NCBI GenBank assembly: GCA_013396755.1
Contig: VWZF01003276.1
Coordinates: 1,102,254 to 1,166,253, forward strand
Source of the DNA: Sclerurus mexicanus
Lineage: Eukaryota; Chordata; Aves; Passeriformes; Furnariidae
DNA: 64,000 nucleotides
Reading direction: 5' to 3'
Below, piece after piece: positions 24,301 to 36,910 of the stretch. The notes under the pieces are model-generated. The model was not told the origin of the DNA. It made no database searches and saw nothing but the letters and a program-made list of their open reading frames with translations. How positions within the stretch are numbered: the stretch's first letter is position 1; every line of letters starts with the position of its first letter. The position numbers and the translations under genes were made by a program.

Positions 24301-26580
24301 TACTGTATTTCTTGCTTTTCACATTCTCATTACAGCATAATATAATCAGATAATTCCTCACTCTTTTCTTTTGGTCACACTCAGAGTCTGAATGGACTTT
24401 CCTTGGATCACTTGGAGAAAATTCTGATTTACCAGGATGTGCCTCTTCCTCAGCATGACAGGTTATATAGAGAGATTTTTCATCAATATGCTTTATTTGC
24501 CAACAACTATATGTAAAGCACAAAGAAATGTCTGGCCTTACTCACTCTTAGAAGACTGAAAATCAAGACTAAAGGGAAAAAAACATCTGTTATAAGTGTC
24601 CTTTTCAAAACATAGGTTTGCAAGGCTCTCAAAATATAAGGAATTGAAAATTATATTCAAAAAACTAAGTAGTTAGGAATGTAAACGTATACAGTTTTGA
24701 AGATGCTATTTTGAAGATAGACTTGTGGATTTTAAATCTAGAATGGGCTTGATCACTCATCTAATATCCTGCATGCTACAGATGGACAGAGGGTGGGAGG
24801 AATCTCCTTTAAGTCTAAATGCATTCTGAGTGACAATCAATCCCATGCACCTGAGGATCTGAAAAGTCGTTTGGTTTTGAAAAAAAAGTGTGTGAAATTT
24901 TACATCTGGTTTTAAACAGGTCTTTACAGTATACAGTGGGCCTTATTTTTCCCAAAAAAGACTAACTTGATCTCAATTGTTGCTGATAATGCTAGATCTT
25001 GAAGCCTTCACTTCATATCTTTATGTCCTGTCTTCCTTAGTGATGTGGATGTTAGTGGCTTGAGGCTTTCATTTCTGAGTATAGTTTCTATGCTGTGATA
25101 GATCAGTGTTAGTATATAGTACCAGTGGTGAAAAATACTTCTAATTATCTATCTTGGGATTCTTAATCTGGGGTTTAAATCCTTGCTACAAGCTTATCCT
25201 AGAGAGTGTGGAAGAAACACGTGGCAAAAGATAAAAAGCAGATCACATTAGTGGGTTTGAGAGGATTGTGTGAACTTCCCTCTTTCTATATTGTTTTTCT
25301 TTACTGTGAAGTGTGTCAGACTTGAAAAAAGTTAAACTTGCCCTGAGAGAGGTAGAATACTAAAGAGACTTTTAGCTAAATCCATCAATTATGTAGCAAA
25401 CTTTGTTGTATATTTGTATGTTCTCTGGAATACTCTTGTGTGTTCAGCTATTACTTTTTTAAATAAAAAAAATAAAATATACAGAAACTTCTACAGATTC
25501 TGATGCAAAATCAAGTGTCCTCACTTTATGCCTTTCCTTGTGAGGAACAAAGTACTCTGGACAAGCCTTATGCACATAACCCTGAGCCTTGTAGTGAAAC
25601 TACACCTCATATGAGTCAACAGCACTCAGGTTACAGATGGAGGTAGAAGGCAAGGATCTCCATCTCCTGAACTATCATCTATGGTTGAGCATATGTGATT
25701 CTTCTCCATGTGAGATCTTGGTCTTGTACGCCAAGAGGGCTGCTTCATCCTACAAGGAGGGCTGCTCAAGAGGTCACTAGTGGTGGGATCCCTTTCATGT
25801 TCCTCATGATCCCTGTGTTGCCTCATCTTTGACACTCCCAAGCTCCACAGATTCTCACACATGTTAGGCCATTCAGCAACTTCACTCCACTCAGGCACTT
25901 TGAACAACAATTGAAAACTGGTTGAGTAAGGTGGCATTGTGAATGGCAGCTCCCTACCACTGAAACAGATACTGCACAGAAGCAAGGACATAGTGGAGCT
26001 ACTGGCACTGCTCAGGGTCAGGCTGGGTAAAGCAGCACTAAGCAGAAGAGGCTATCACAATGTCAGCCTTATAACGCTAATATTTAGAGTAACACATATA
26101 ATAATTGTTGGGACAGCTGATGTTACAAACACTTGCCACATTGCCTCGCTCTATTCTGCTTCCCTGTCTGACAAGGGAAACCTCTTGGCTCCTTGTACAA
26201 AATGTTCTACAGATAAATTGTAAGTTAACCTGCAAAACAGATATGTTTCCTTCCTTGCCTTAATTTGGTACTTCTGTCATCATTCAGGTCAAAGTGTGTC
26301 CCTCTTTCTCACAGGTTCAATACAAGTCACCAGAAGAAAGTTCCATAACAAAGGAAGCAGATCCTGTACCTGACTCTTGGGACAGAGTACTGGTGAACAT
26401 AATGAGCATTGTCACTATTGGGCATGACTATTGTCACCTAAAGGCATTGTCACTAGCAAGTGAACAAATGTCTCACTTTTCAGAGTAGCCCAGAAACCAA
26501 GAGCAAAAACTTTTCAGAGACAAGGCACTAATCTGTTTCACCAACTTCACTGGGAGGTGGTACTTGCTTATATATCAAAA
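15355..26580. other. Long unassigned non-coding stretch
   Basis: About 11 kb carries no gene or repeat I can support. The longest open frame in the window (161 codons, minus, 16,297-16,782) lies here but has no domain, and another frame is open on the opposite strand. A GC-richer patch at 16,850-17,240 is open in several frames on both strands. The stretch around 19,850-20,420 is very AT-rich with many TTTAAT/ATTTAA words. A T13 run lies at about 23,759-23,771. The absence of recognisable transposons over 11 kb fits older or constrained DNA, but I cannot test conservation from one sequence. Confidence 0.5.
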
Positions 26581-26584
26581 AAGT

Positions 26585-26632
26585 GGGAGTGGATTTGAAC
26601 CTGAGATAGTAAGTGGTTTAAGTCACCTCTCT
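26585..26632 (-). mobile_element. Possible tRNA-derived SINE head fragment
   Basis: On the minus strand the word GGTTCAAATCC (plus 26,591-26,601) matches the pol III B-box pattern GGTTCRANTCC. It is preceded by TTAAACCACTTACTATCTCA, which has the look of a degenerate tRNA-like SINE head. No matching A box at the right distance and no SINE body were found, so it is not a tRNA gene. It may be a chance match. Confidence 0.28.
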
Positions 26633-26639
26633 TTACACT

Positions 26640-29600
26640 CACAGCATCATCTTCTTATGATCTGTACCTACAATAAATTGTTCTTCCATGACAATGTTAT
26701 ATATCTCAACAGTATTGCTCAAAACAACCAAAATTCAAGTTAGAGGACAATAAAATATATAAATTCAAGTCACATTTGCAATTTAGAAAGCCATAGATAT
26801 GGATGTCTATGAGGTTATTGTGGGTGAACACAGGATTTGAGGATAACAAACATTCAGAATTGTGTTCAAAACTCCCCTCCTGGCTCATGCACTGAAGCAG
26901 CACAATTTATGAAAAATAAAATAAAGGGTCAAAATGCTAAATGTTATAGGGACAGTAACTCATGCTCAATGGAAAGCTAACTAGATATTTCAAAAGCAGG
27001 GGTTTTTGTGTTCCCTATCAATATTCAATATGCAAATGTTAGTTTTACAGTGCTGGAGAGCCACAATTCTTAGCAGAGAGAGATTTTCCCAACATGAGAA
27101 ATTGCACAAATTATCTTCCAAGAGCCTTATGAATAAGAACCATGAAAAATTAGTAATCAAACCTCATTAATTTATTTTTATTTCTTCAATGTAAGTTCTC
27201 AAACTCAAAGTATTTTATATTACAGGGTTTTCTGAGGGGTTATGGAATTAGTGCCTCTTTCTGTACATGCAAAAAGCAAAAAAGCTACGGGGAGTCACTG
27301 ACCTACTAAAAAGCATAATAATACCTGATATAAAGTGCTTCAAGGCTTTGAATATTTTTTAAAGCAAACACCTAGATCGATCCTCACAATGAAGTCTAAT
27401 GTAACAAGTTATCACTCCACATTGCAGCAGTGGGAAGAAAATTCCTAGTAGTAGTCAGCCCAAAAAGTGGAACACAGACTTTTGGAAAGTCTTTCCCCTG
27501 GGATGCTGTGCTAATACATCTTTATAGCACAGTATTGTTGGGTATCAGAGAAGGCCCTGCTGAATAAGTGAAACCACAGTAGCTTAGCCCATGCACAAAA
27601 TCCAGCTTGTTTGCCCAAATTAAAAGGAATTGGGCAAGGATAAGAACATGATTTCTGAATTTCACCCATGGGGAGATATGGAAGAAAATTCAGGCAAGAT
27701 TTCTGAGGAATTTCTCTTTACTGAAACCTGTTCCTCTTCAGGCTTTTCTGTTGGAGAATGAGTTGAAAATGTGTGCCCAGAGCTTCATCACCCATGTGCT
27801 TGTGACTTGACTCTTTGTCCAGCCCCTCTGCAGTCAATGTGACAAACCCTACCAGGACAGAAAAACCTATCGAACAGGTATCATCCTATCCAAGGAGCTC
27901 ATTGTGGAGAGAGGCAATGGGAGCAGACAGACACAGTGTGAGAAACACTTCTCCAAGGCAGGTTTGTGTTGCCTGGGCAGCCTCTGGCGAGCGAAAGGCC
28001 AACAAGCACACATGCTGGGAGGGAATAGACAAAGCACTTGGGTTTTTGACAGCACCAACACACATTGTGGTAGTGGCAGCTGCTCACATCTCCTCTCAGG
28101 ACTCAAACAATTTGACCTGGTTTCACATATGCATACAAAACCTTGGTCTTTGCCTTTAGTGCTAAGAGGTACACCATACTTGTAGGTGGGTCCCACATGG
28201 TAGCAAGTGCTGAGCTATCTTGCAGCATCATCTGCATGGAAACAGCATTGTAGTTCCCTGCCGTGAAGTAAACTAGAGCCAACCACAGATTCACTGTTAA
28301 GAGTCCCACAGTGATAAGAAGTTTCTGATAACATGAGTGACAGTGTTTGAGGCTTCGGGTATTTGTGAAGACAGAGCAACCAAACATTGCTTTAGGTAGA
28401 CAAAAACAGATGACCTAGTACAATCAGGATCTTAGTTTATTTTCAAATCTTTTGGAAAAAAATTATGAGGAAATAGTTGCAATTTCAATGTCATGATTTC
28501 ACAAAACTCTTTCTCCTGAATCATTCCTATGCCTGCATTACTCTGGCTGCTACTAGTAGAAATTGCATCACAGCCTCTGGAGCAAATTAGCAGCCTGTGT
28601 CTCATTACCAGCAGTTGATTTCTATGTCTTTTAGCAAGCTGTGCTCTATTATAATTGTAACAGAAGTCTTTCCCCAACTGAAGCCCCCATGTAACCTCTT
28701 CTGTCACGGATGTACCTTTGCAGCACACAATCCAGTTGTCTGGCCTGTACCTTAAAAATGGAGAAAAAGGAATGGTGCAGTCAGCAAAGCACATGCTAGA
28801 ACAAGGACAGTTGTACTAAGGATAAACAAATTTGCGCAAAACTAGTGTTTCCATAAAAGGTACTGTCACAAAGTTGTTCAAGCCAAACAGCACAATGACA
28901 TTCTGGCCTAAAAAGGTGTTTTGCCTCATAATCCCAGTACTTGAATATTTCCTAAAGTATTCTATGAGAAATACTAGTGCTTAAGCACGAAACAAGATAG
29001 CAGTAAATAAAATATTCTATTTGTGAATAGAAAGTATATTTATGCTACAATACAGTGACATTATTTCAGGGACTGGGATAAATAACGCAAGGCATTTCCA
29101 GAAAAATGCCTTTCCAGTCATCCAGACTCTTCTTAAGTTGTATGAGCACCATGCTTACAAAAGCTCACTATGTCTCTTTGAAAATCACCCTCGAGTCAAT
29201 GGGTTCCGATGAGTTGCAGGCGAAATTACTGAAGTAGCAACTTCCTCTGTAACACTAGCACAAGATAGAATTTTACAGATATTTTGTTGTTCAGTCTGCA
29301 AGTACTTCTGATTAAAATTTACTGGGGTCTTTTTGTCATTTGAACAAGGAAGGCATTGGTTATATAATTTATAAAATACTCTCCCTGCTACACAAGCTGA
29401 TGTTTGATCATTAGCCCGTGCCTAAACAGCAATGTTAACCTAAAGCCCCTGTGTTCTTTTCTCTTCATGCATGATTCTTGTTCACAGTGCTTCATGCACA
29501 GGAGCTGAAAAGAGGATTTACAGTGAAGAAAACGAAAAAAAACCTTCCAGAGGCAAACAAACCAGAGTTTTGAATACCAGAGCTGTCATTATAAAATAAT

Positions 29601-29845
29601 AAACCAAATGAACCTAAGAGTATTTTACACAATTTGCAGTCAATGCTTCCTGTGAGGCTAAACAAAGTCTTTAGAGACATGGTCCACTCATTCAATGTTT
29701 CAGTTTACCTCCTATGAATGATTAGCTCACTGTTACATATAATGGAGATACCCAACTGGTCTTAATTTACATTAATTAGTGTATCCTCAACCATAGTTTA
29801 ACATGCATTGAATATCAGATTAAACTCTGAAGAGGTGATATGACC
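26640..29845. other. Unassigned non-coding sequence
   Basis: No gene is supported. A somewhat GC-richer patch at 27,790-28,200 is open on both strands for about 110 codons, but the frames overlap antisense and show no family traits. A second 120-codon frame at 28,432-28,794 (minus) is equally featureless. A faint MIR-like relic is listed separately at 27,360-27,530. Confidence 0.5.
27360..27530 (-). mobile_element. Possible heavily decayed MIR-like SINE
   Basis: Ordered words resemble the reverse complement of MIR: GATCCTCACAATGA, GCAGTGGGAAGAAA, AGTCAGCCCAAAAAGTGGAA and CCCCTGGGATGCTGTGCTAA. Each match is loose and no segment is convincing alone. The order and spacing are what suggest a SINE relic. 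Confidence 0.25.
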
Positions 29846-29850
29846 TACCA

Positions 29851-29962
29851 GATTAGGCACAGGACCAGGATCCAGAAGAACTGAATTCTAGTCCTGGCTA
29901 ACTCCAAGGTATCTATGTCTCTCATCTGTGCCTCAGATACTCAATTGGTAATGCAAGAGAGC
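29851..29962 (+). mobile_element. MIR/CORE-SINE relic
   Basis: The plus strand reads AGAAGAACTGAATTCTAGTC with TTCTAGTCCTGGCT at 29,886-29,899 and then TGTGCCTCAG at 29,927-29,936. This follows the archosaur MIR-like order: tRNA-like head with a degenerate B box, then core with GTGCCTCAG. The spacing between the two is about 30 bp shorter than I expect, suggesting an internal deletion. It is an old, inactive copy identified from ordered motifs only. Confidence 0.5.
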
Positions 29963-30780
29963 AACTTTAACTTGGGCTTTAGTGCATAACAAATCTCAGA
30001 GTTGCAACTTACAAAATGTTTAGGGTGTACCTGCCTTTACACATCAGAGAATGGCAATGGGATGTCTTCATTTCTGGAGTGATTAGTATTAAGAGCAAGT
30101 GTCTCTTTACTGGTCCCTTGGGCATGAATGACTAAAGCATTAAGGTACTGAGAGGTGTATATTGCAGTATAATTAGCCTTTTCTGCTCAGTATCAGCAAT
30201 GCACCCTTTCCTTGTATGTCAGTAATGTGTGTCCTCGACTCAGGAAAATCCCCTCTTTCTGCAGTGTCTGTAAGACCTCCTGCAGAAGCAGTGAGTGTTT
30301 CAGTGTTCAAGGCATGGGGAAGTCAGGGAGGGAGAAAATGAAGGATACATTCACCTAGATGAAAATATAGATAGAGACTCAAATTATCAAATTATTTTTA
30401 CCCAAACCTTTAAAACTAATGCTTGGGAACAAATTGTTGTATTATGGTCCTGCTGAAAAACAATATGAAAAAAGGGTACTGGAGATCCCTTTGTCACAAC
30501 CTAAAAGTCCTGTCACACTTCTGCATCTCCTTCAAATAGTGATAATTGTCAAAGACCGTGCCTCTGTCACTCCTTTGTAGGATGCCTGCAGATTACTTTA
30601 GCCTCACTTCCCTTTTACTGAGTAAAAGAGAAGCACTTTCAGTTTATAGGGAAGGTGGGATGCAGTGCCCCGTTTTAAACACAAAGGTTGTTTCCTTCTA
30701 CAGCTATTGTTGTTTCATCTATATCACACTGCTTGGTCCATCCCTCCATTTATTCATCTTTCTTTAGCATCTAAACTTGT

Positions 30781-30865
30781 CTTTGTTTCTTTTTTTCTTT
30801 TTTTTTCCCCTTTTCCTTCTCTTTTTTTTTTTTTCCCTTTTCCTTTTCATTTTTTTTCCCTTTTT
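30781..30865. repeat. Polypyrimidine (T/C) tract, about 85 bp
   Basis: The plus strand is almost entirely T and C, with T runs of 7-13 broken by CCC or CC. Near-mirror organisation of such tracts can favour triplex DNA. The few purines are a G at 30,785 and an A near 30,849. Confidence 0.9.
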
Positions 30866-33438
30866 GGCCCTGCCTGGCCAATATGTCTCATCCATTTAAA
30901 GTCTCCTGTCTTTAGTCAAACCAAGGTAACAGGGAATATCAGCAGCTTCCTACCTTTTTTGGTCAATACACTTGATTTTTTTCCTCTGTCCATTGTGTTC
31001 TGCAGGGTGGAGATCCTTTAAAGCATCCTACAAGCAAATTCATTATCTACCCTGAACTTTCTTTTTCTGCATATAAAAATTGCTACAAGACTTACTGTGC
31101 CATTCATTTCAATAGCAGCTTGAGCCTGTAATAAAGAACACCGCCACTAAAAAAGGGACTTCCCTCCCACCCATACAGATCACTACTTTTTGCCCCTCTT
31201 CCGGTCCCCTGACATGTGCCAGCAGAAACAGTTGTGTAGCAGCACAATGAAGACTCAGGAAGTTGACATGGGTAAAAATAACTGTATTTTGCTTGGTTGG
31301 CTGTTTTCTGCATCAATGCTTGTGCTGGGCTAGAGTATCTGGTGAAAGGAGATGCACAGGGGATGCAGAAGCCGAAATAATCATCCAGAGAAAAAGACAG
31401 GGAAGGACTGTCTTTTTTGGCAGGATACTAGTTTCTGCTGACTTAAACTGCTTGTCAAGTCATGGTATCAGGCTCCTGGCCCCACTGCCTGTCATGTGAA
31501 GATGTATTACCTCACTGTTTCCTTGTACCCTTTTGTCCCCTTCTGATCATCTTTTGTTCTGCCTTTTGTCAGAATGGAATTTTGGAACATGTTGGATTTT
31601 TTTGTAGTGATTAAAAAATTAGTAATAGTTACAGTCACAGAAGAAAATGTATGTAAGTAAGAAAAATGTTTCCACTAACCCAAAATGATTTTTTTTTTAT
31701 CTTTTTTTCTCACAAAGCAAGCATGCTGTTTCATATTATTTTTTTGGTCATTGATGTATCTTGCTGCAAACTGAAAAAAATAAGAATCCCCAGAAATCAG
31801 ATGTGCCTTCACCAAAGAGAAACTTTTCTAACATCTTGTGTCTCTCTGCTCAGGGCTATTGTAACATATCTCTCTGGCAGAACTTTTTTCTAAATTTTTT
31901 AGGAGCTACCAGCAGTTATTCTTTTGAGACACAATGTTATCCTTCTAAAAGAGATTGACAAGTCTTGCTGCCTTGGAAAGTCGTTTCCCACAGCCACAGA
32001 ATCCACCAGTCTGAAATGTTCCTGAAAGGGCTTTAATAAAGCACCTTCTTTTCTCATTTCCCCTCAGCTGTTGTCTCTCAGCTGCCTGAGGCTTTGAAGA
32101 CCCAGAAAGTGAAATAGTATCCAGAAGCACTTACATGTTGCTGTGGCAGGAGTGAAGGGACTTTTCAGGCTGAAATAACAGCAGAGGAAGCACATAGATC
32201 AGATGGAAATCCTGTGTAACTTGAGGCATCTCTAGTATCTTCAGTACGCTGTACTCCCTTCCTTCCTGATGAAGGAAACAGAGTCTCCTCAGGTCCTGTA
32301 GTCCCCTGGGAAGATTCCTGGGGCTAGAAAGTGACCTGTAAAATCAGTAGAGACAGACTTATCAATAGCACTTCCTCATTCCCTGGGAATGATGCTTGGA
32401 GAGCCACCCTCTCCTTGGCTTGTCTCCTCTCTCCTCTCACCTACCTACTGTCTTGCTTGTGCACTCTCACCTCATTGCCAAAGAAGTACAGAAATGGCAA
32501 GAATGAGTGACACCAAGAGAAGATGGTTGTGAAGCTCTTATAGGTGTACAGGAATCTCTTTGCTCTCTGTCTTCAGGAGAGACGTGAATACAGACCAGTT
32601 CCTTTGGGTTTATGAAGAGCCCCTGGCATTGCTGCAACCCAAATTAGCATGCTGTACTGAGGCAAGACTGGGCTTATGCCAGCACATGTTTCTGTGCCTA
32701 TAGTGGCATATTAGCACTTTGGTTTGGGGTGTTAGCACAACGTTGAAGTAATTTCCCAGGTATACTGCACTTAGGACACACCGATTTGGCCCCAGTGTGT
32801 TTCTGGTGTACCTTGTCCAGACTCCTGTTGGAAAGGCTAAATACATGCCCTTTCATGTGCAGCAAGCACTAAATCACACAAAACGGTACAAACCAAAACC
32901 CACTTATTTGGGCAGGTTTGAATCATATGATCTGGGGATGTATGATCAAAATACAATCCCAGTTAAAATCCCCTGATCCATGTAACGCAAAGGTGTAACA
33001 GTCTCTGTGCCACCTTTTTCTCTATAATATCCCACTTCTCTAGTGCCAAATCTCTTGTTAATGAAGAGAAAGCCAATTCTGTGTGATTATATCCTCACTA
33101 ATTTTCATTATCCAAGCATGGGTTTCTTACATTTCATTCCATCCTCCTAACCAAAAATCTTGATTACAGAAAAACAGCATCAAGAAAGCTGCCATAGTGT
33201 TGTCAATTTTATGTGTATTTTCAACTGAAATTTGAAATATATTTAAAAACTTGCTATTAAAATATTTTTTGTTCTCATTAATATCTTCCACTGATTGTTG
33301 ACAGTCAGTAGAAATAAACCCTCTGCCCTTTTACATGCATTGTCATGATTTTAATAGCATTTTCTTGCTATGTTAAAAACCAAATTAAAACCTCACAGGG
33401 CAGATTTCAGCATGGGCTATACACATGGGGCTCTGTAA

Positions 33439-33462
33439 CTAGGGTCACTAGGACCCTAGTGA
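33439..33462. repeat. Two overlapping inverted repeats
   Basis: CTAGGGTC (33,439-33,446) pairs with GACCCTAG (33,452-33,459) around a 5-nt loop. TCACTAGG (33,445-33,452) pairs with CCTAGTGA (33,455-33,462) around a 2-nt loop. Both have 8-bp perfect arms and share bases, so only one hairpin can form at a time. Confidence 0.8.
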
Positions 33463-34309
33463 TTATTTCTCCTTAGGGTTTCCCCTTTTTCTTTCTTTTT
33501 TCCCACAAATCAACTAATTTCTTACTCTGCTAGGTTTTTTATCTATATCTGATCTGTTAGAAAACTCACACATTTCTGCTGTAGCCTGAATGTCAGACCA
33601 ATTTCTTTTTCCTCCAAGAACTTATCACAAGCAACAGGCAGAGTACCAGGAGTGCTAATAATATTTGTCTAATGACTCTGAGTTGCACAAGACTGATAAA
33701 CCAGCAAACAGAATGAGTACACTGGCAGAAAGTTTGTCTTTGAAGATGTATGATATCACATCAAAACCAGCTACAGAATATTTACTGATGGCTCAGAAAT
33801 ATTTCTCACCTCTGTCTAAACATAGCACATTTGAAGCAAGAAAAGAGGGACTACATCACAGGCAGGAAACATTAAATATATAATTACATCTTTTTGGCAC
33901 AAGCTGTACAGCCCTGAGCTTCTTTTAATATATAAACTAGAGAACACCTGTCTCATCTTGAATGAACATGAAACCAGGACTTGCAAAGTTAAATACATCT
34001 GAAAAAATTGTCTCAGTTTCAAATTGGAGGTTATATTTGTAGTAGGTAGGCATGTAGTAAGATAAATAGTTTATGCATGTGTGTTTTTAGTAGATGGACT
34101 TCAGTTTCTATCTTCTGTCTCAGAAGCAGCAATAGCATTTTGACCTAGGAGCTTTTACTGTGGGTAAGGGAATAAATATTTTTTTAATTTAAAACATGCC
34201 AATGGTCCTAGTATGAAGTATATTCTTTATATGACATATTAAAATTACTTTTGTTCTGAAGGTCACAGGTATGAGGACCAATGGTGCTGGCTCCAACCAT
34301 ACCCTGCAT

Positions 34310-34375
34310 CCACTGTAAAATCTTGGTCAAGACAATGCTTTTATAATGTCTGAGTCTGTTTTTACTTCCCACTTC
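34310..34375 (+). mobile_element. Possible MIR/CORE-SINE core relic
   Basis: CTTGGTCAAG at 34,322-34,331, then TTTATAATGTCTGAGTCTGT and ACTTCCC by 34,370, resemble the MIR core (CCTTGGGCAAG-TCA-TTAA-TCTGAGCCTCAGTTTCC) in order and spacing. It is short and diverged, and the identification is by eye. Confidence 0.4.
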
Positions 34376-34379
34376 AAAC

Positions 34380-34915
34380 AAGGCACATATTGAATTATCT
34401 AAGTTTAGGTACCAGAAATTTAAGTGGCATAAAAATGAAGTTTTGCCTAGACTCTTCTACTGAGCTAAGAAGTCATGTGTGGTCATTGTTTTCATCACGC
34501 TTGTTAGATTAACCAGAACTTGCTTTGGTATCTTGATGCTACAGTGGGCTGCACCATGCACACAGAGCTGATCTGCACATGCCTCAAGGTAATACGCTAC
34601 AGATATTCTGTTTTCTCAAAACCTAGTCAAAGCTGTAGCTTTGTCTGGGCTAGCAGACATCTAAAGAAGCATCAGCATTGTAGCTGTTAACATTTGAAAG
34701 CAGAGAAAAGAGATGCAGAGATAGAAAAAATAAAACAGATCTAGTGACTAGTGCCAGAGAAAAACTGGAAATGCTGTTTTAGGGAATGCTTAGAAAACCA
34801 ACACAACCTGACAATCCCTTAATATCAACAAGCACTGCTCTTCTTTCCCTGGAAATCAAGGATCAGGGTTCTTTTCTATCTTAATCTACTTTCTAATATA
34901 TAAAATAAGTATCAC
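34380..34915. other. Unassigned non-coding sequence
   Basis: I see nothing identifiable in this stretch between the SINE-like relic and the CR1 fragment. Confidence 0.5.
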
Positions 34916-34918
34916 TGA

Positions 34919-34956
34919 AAGAAAAAAAGAAAAGAAAAGAAAAATAAAAAGGAAAC
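34919..34956. repeat. Purine-rich (GAAAA)n tract at CR1 3' end
   Basis: An all-purine run made of AAAG/AAAAG units, broken only by one T, directly abuts the 3' end of the minus-strand CR1 fragment that follows. CR1 normally ends in an octamer rather than poly-A, so this tract is more likely part of the insertion site or later expansion. Confidence 0.8.
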
Positions 34957-35400
34957 AAGGCTGGAAGGGACCTCTTGAAACCTTCCAATCCAACCTTTTG
35001 TTGAAAACAGGTCCTTAGACTAGGTTATCTAGGACTCTGCTAAACCAGATCTTGAGCTTTTTCACCTCTGTTTAAGGGAATCTATTGCAATGTTTGGTTT
35101 TTCTCTTGGTAAATAGTATTTTCTTAATACCAAATGGAATTTCCCCTCTAAAATTTACTCCCAATGCCCCTGTCCATTTGTGTGGTGAGATTACCTCTGT
35201 CTTCTCTGTAACTATCTTTTATATTTTTGAAGACTGTGACTATCTCCCTCTTATGCCCTCTCTTCTCTATCCTGAACAATCCAATTTGTTTAATTTTGCC
35301 TCACATGACTATTTCTCCATCTCTCTGATCATTTTGGTGGCACTTTACTGGACTATCTAAATTTTTTAAATCTGTCTCTTGAATTAAAAGGACCACAGGA
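34957..35400 (-). mobile_element. CR1 LINE fragment, old subfamily, 3' end
   Basis: The plus strand begins GGCTGGAAGGGACCTCTTGA and continues CTTCCAATCCAACC, the reverse complement of the classic CR1 3' UTR. Further on, CCTGAACAATCC and TGATCATTTTGGTGGC match the reverse complement of the end of CR1 ORF2 and the early UTR. It is 5' truncated, has many substitutions, lacks a clear terminal octamer array and carries no usable coding sequence. Divergence is clearly higher than in the other CR1 copies here, so it is probably an older subfamily. The right boundary is approximate. Confidence 0.8.
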
Positions 35401-35404
35401 ATGT

Positions 35405-36905
35405 TTGATCCTAGGGATGTTGGCATTGAAAACACAAGACTTTTTCAGCTCTACTGTAACATCTAGTTTTGTTTTTCATTTTTCCATTTCATTTTCCTAG
35501 TTTCCATATACTTCCATTCTGTTATATTTTCTTTTCATTCCAAGGTTAATTCAGGTTGACAACACTCATTGAGAAATATGAACTCTTCCCAGAGAACACA
35601 AAGAGATTCAGAGTCAAATAGCAGAGAAAGTTTTCAGTACATTTTCTTTGCAAAATAGAAGGCAGCTTTATAATAATAATGGAGAAACCATTGCTTCTCC
35701 TCCCAGACTGTAGGATCATGCTAGAAGAAACTCATGTGTCACCAACCACAGAAATGAAATGTAACCAGTTAAGTGGCCTGGACTTCCATCAAAAATCAGT
35801 GGGAAGAAATTGAATCCTTCAGTCTTTGGAAAAATAAGAAAAAAACATATAAATATTGACAAACTGTTAATTTCTCTACAGCAGATGACACAGGTGTAAG
35901 CAGTGTTTATGATGGAAAGAGCACCACTCTTTCTGTAGGGTTTCTTAATGCCAGCAAGCCCAGGATGTTGGTCCACTCCGCTTGTTAAAAGCTCTAATTC
36001 CTGCTTTGGCAGAGCTGTGGGCCCCTGGCTTCATGATTGTCTTACAATTTGGCAACAATGTAAATTAAATAAAAAGAAGAGTCACCAGAAACCTGGGCAC
36101 CTGTGGCAAGGCAGTAAGCCAGGGTGACTTGTGCTATCATCGAGTTCTGAAAGACAACAAATTCATCAGAAAATGGGAAGGTTGGAATCTGAGAAATATC
36201 TGTGGGGTTGGTTTTTTTTCTTAATTTTTATTATTATAGCCCAAGAAGTAAAGGATTACTAATCCCTTAATTCATGAAAGATGTCGAATACTGTGTTTTG
36301 GTAGAAATGCTTATAGCTCAGACATTTGCTGCCCTTTTCCTCTATTGTATCTCTCAAGTATGTTTCAATTCTTTGAAGGATAATGAAAGCTCTCTCCTGG
36401 GAAAAGGGAAGTCATGAGTGATAGAGCAACTGAAATGGCACTTGAGGTTGGCTTGGCAGCAGGCACAGCTGGTGAGCTAATAAAGTCGACATTTCTTATG
36501 GATTCTTTTCATTGTGGCCATGTGATGAATGTCATTCTATACCATCTCCAGTTTTTCACAGGGGAAATAGAAGGTTGAAGTATTTTTGGAATATGACTCT
36601 GTCAGAACAGGCTCACTGTCTTCCTCTAAAAATCCTTAAATTAATGCTAACTTCAAAGCCTGTAACATATGACAACCTTGACTCTTCAGCAAGAAGTGAT
36701 GATTACAGGGGGCAAAGAAAACATGCTGATCCATTAGATCAACACAGATGACAAATAGTATGGTAAGGAGTCTGAGCTATTTTATTACTCACATATCATT
36801 GGGAAGAATATTAGGGCTTTGAAATTTCTGTTCTGTTTAGAAAAATGGCTCAGTTTCTGTGATATTGCTAACATTGATTAGACAGGAGCCTTGAGTTTTA
36901 AAATC
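35405..36905. other. Unassigned non-coding sequence
   Basis: No gene or repeat is identified in the 1.5 kb between two CR1 copies. Open frames are below 90 codons and featureless. Confidence 0.55.
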
Positions 36906-36910
36906 TTAGT

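Larger units (their letters stand above)
29970..34305. other. Unassigned non-coding sequence
   Basis: No gene or assignable interspersed repeat is seen. It contains the pyrimidine tract at 30,781-30,865 and the overlapping inverted repeats near 33,440. The 118-codon frame across 30,665-31,021 is a translation artefact of the T/C tract, giving a Phe/Ser/Pro-rich peptide. Confidence 0.55.

Noticed and set aside
26591..26601. tRNA gene suggested by a B-box-like word
   Set aside because: No A box at the correct spacing, no cloverleaf and no terminator. At best it is a SINE fragment.
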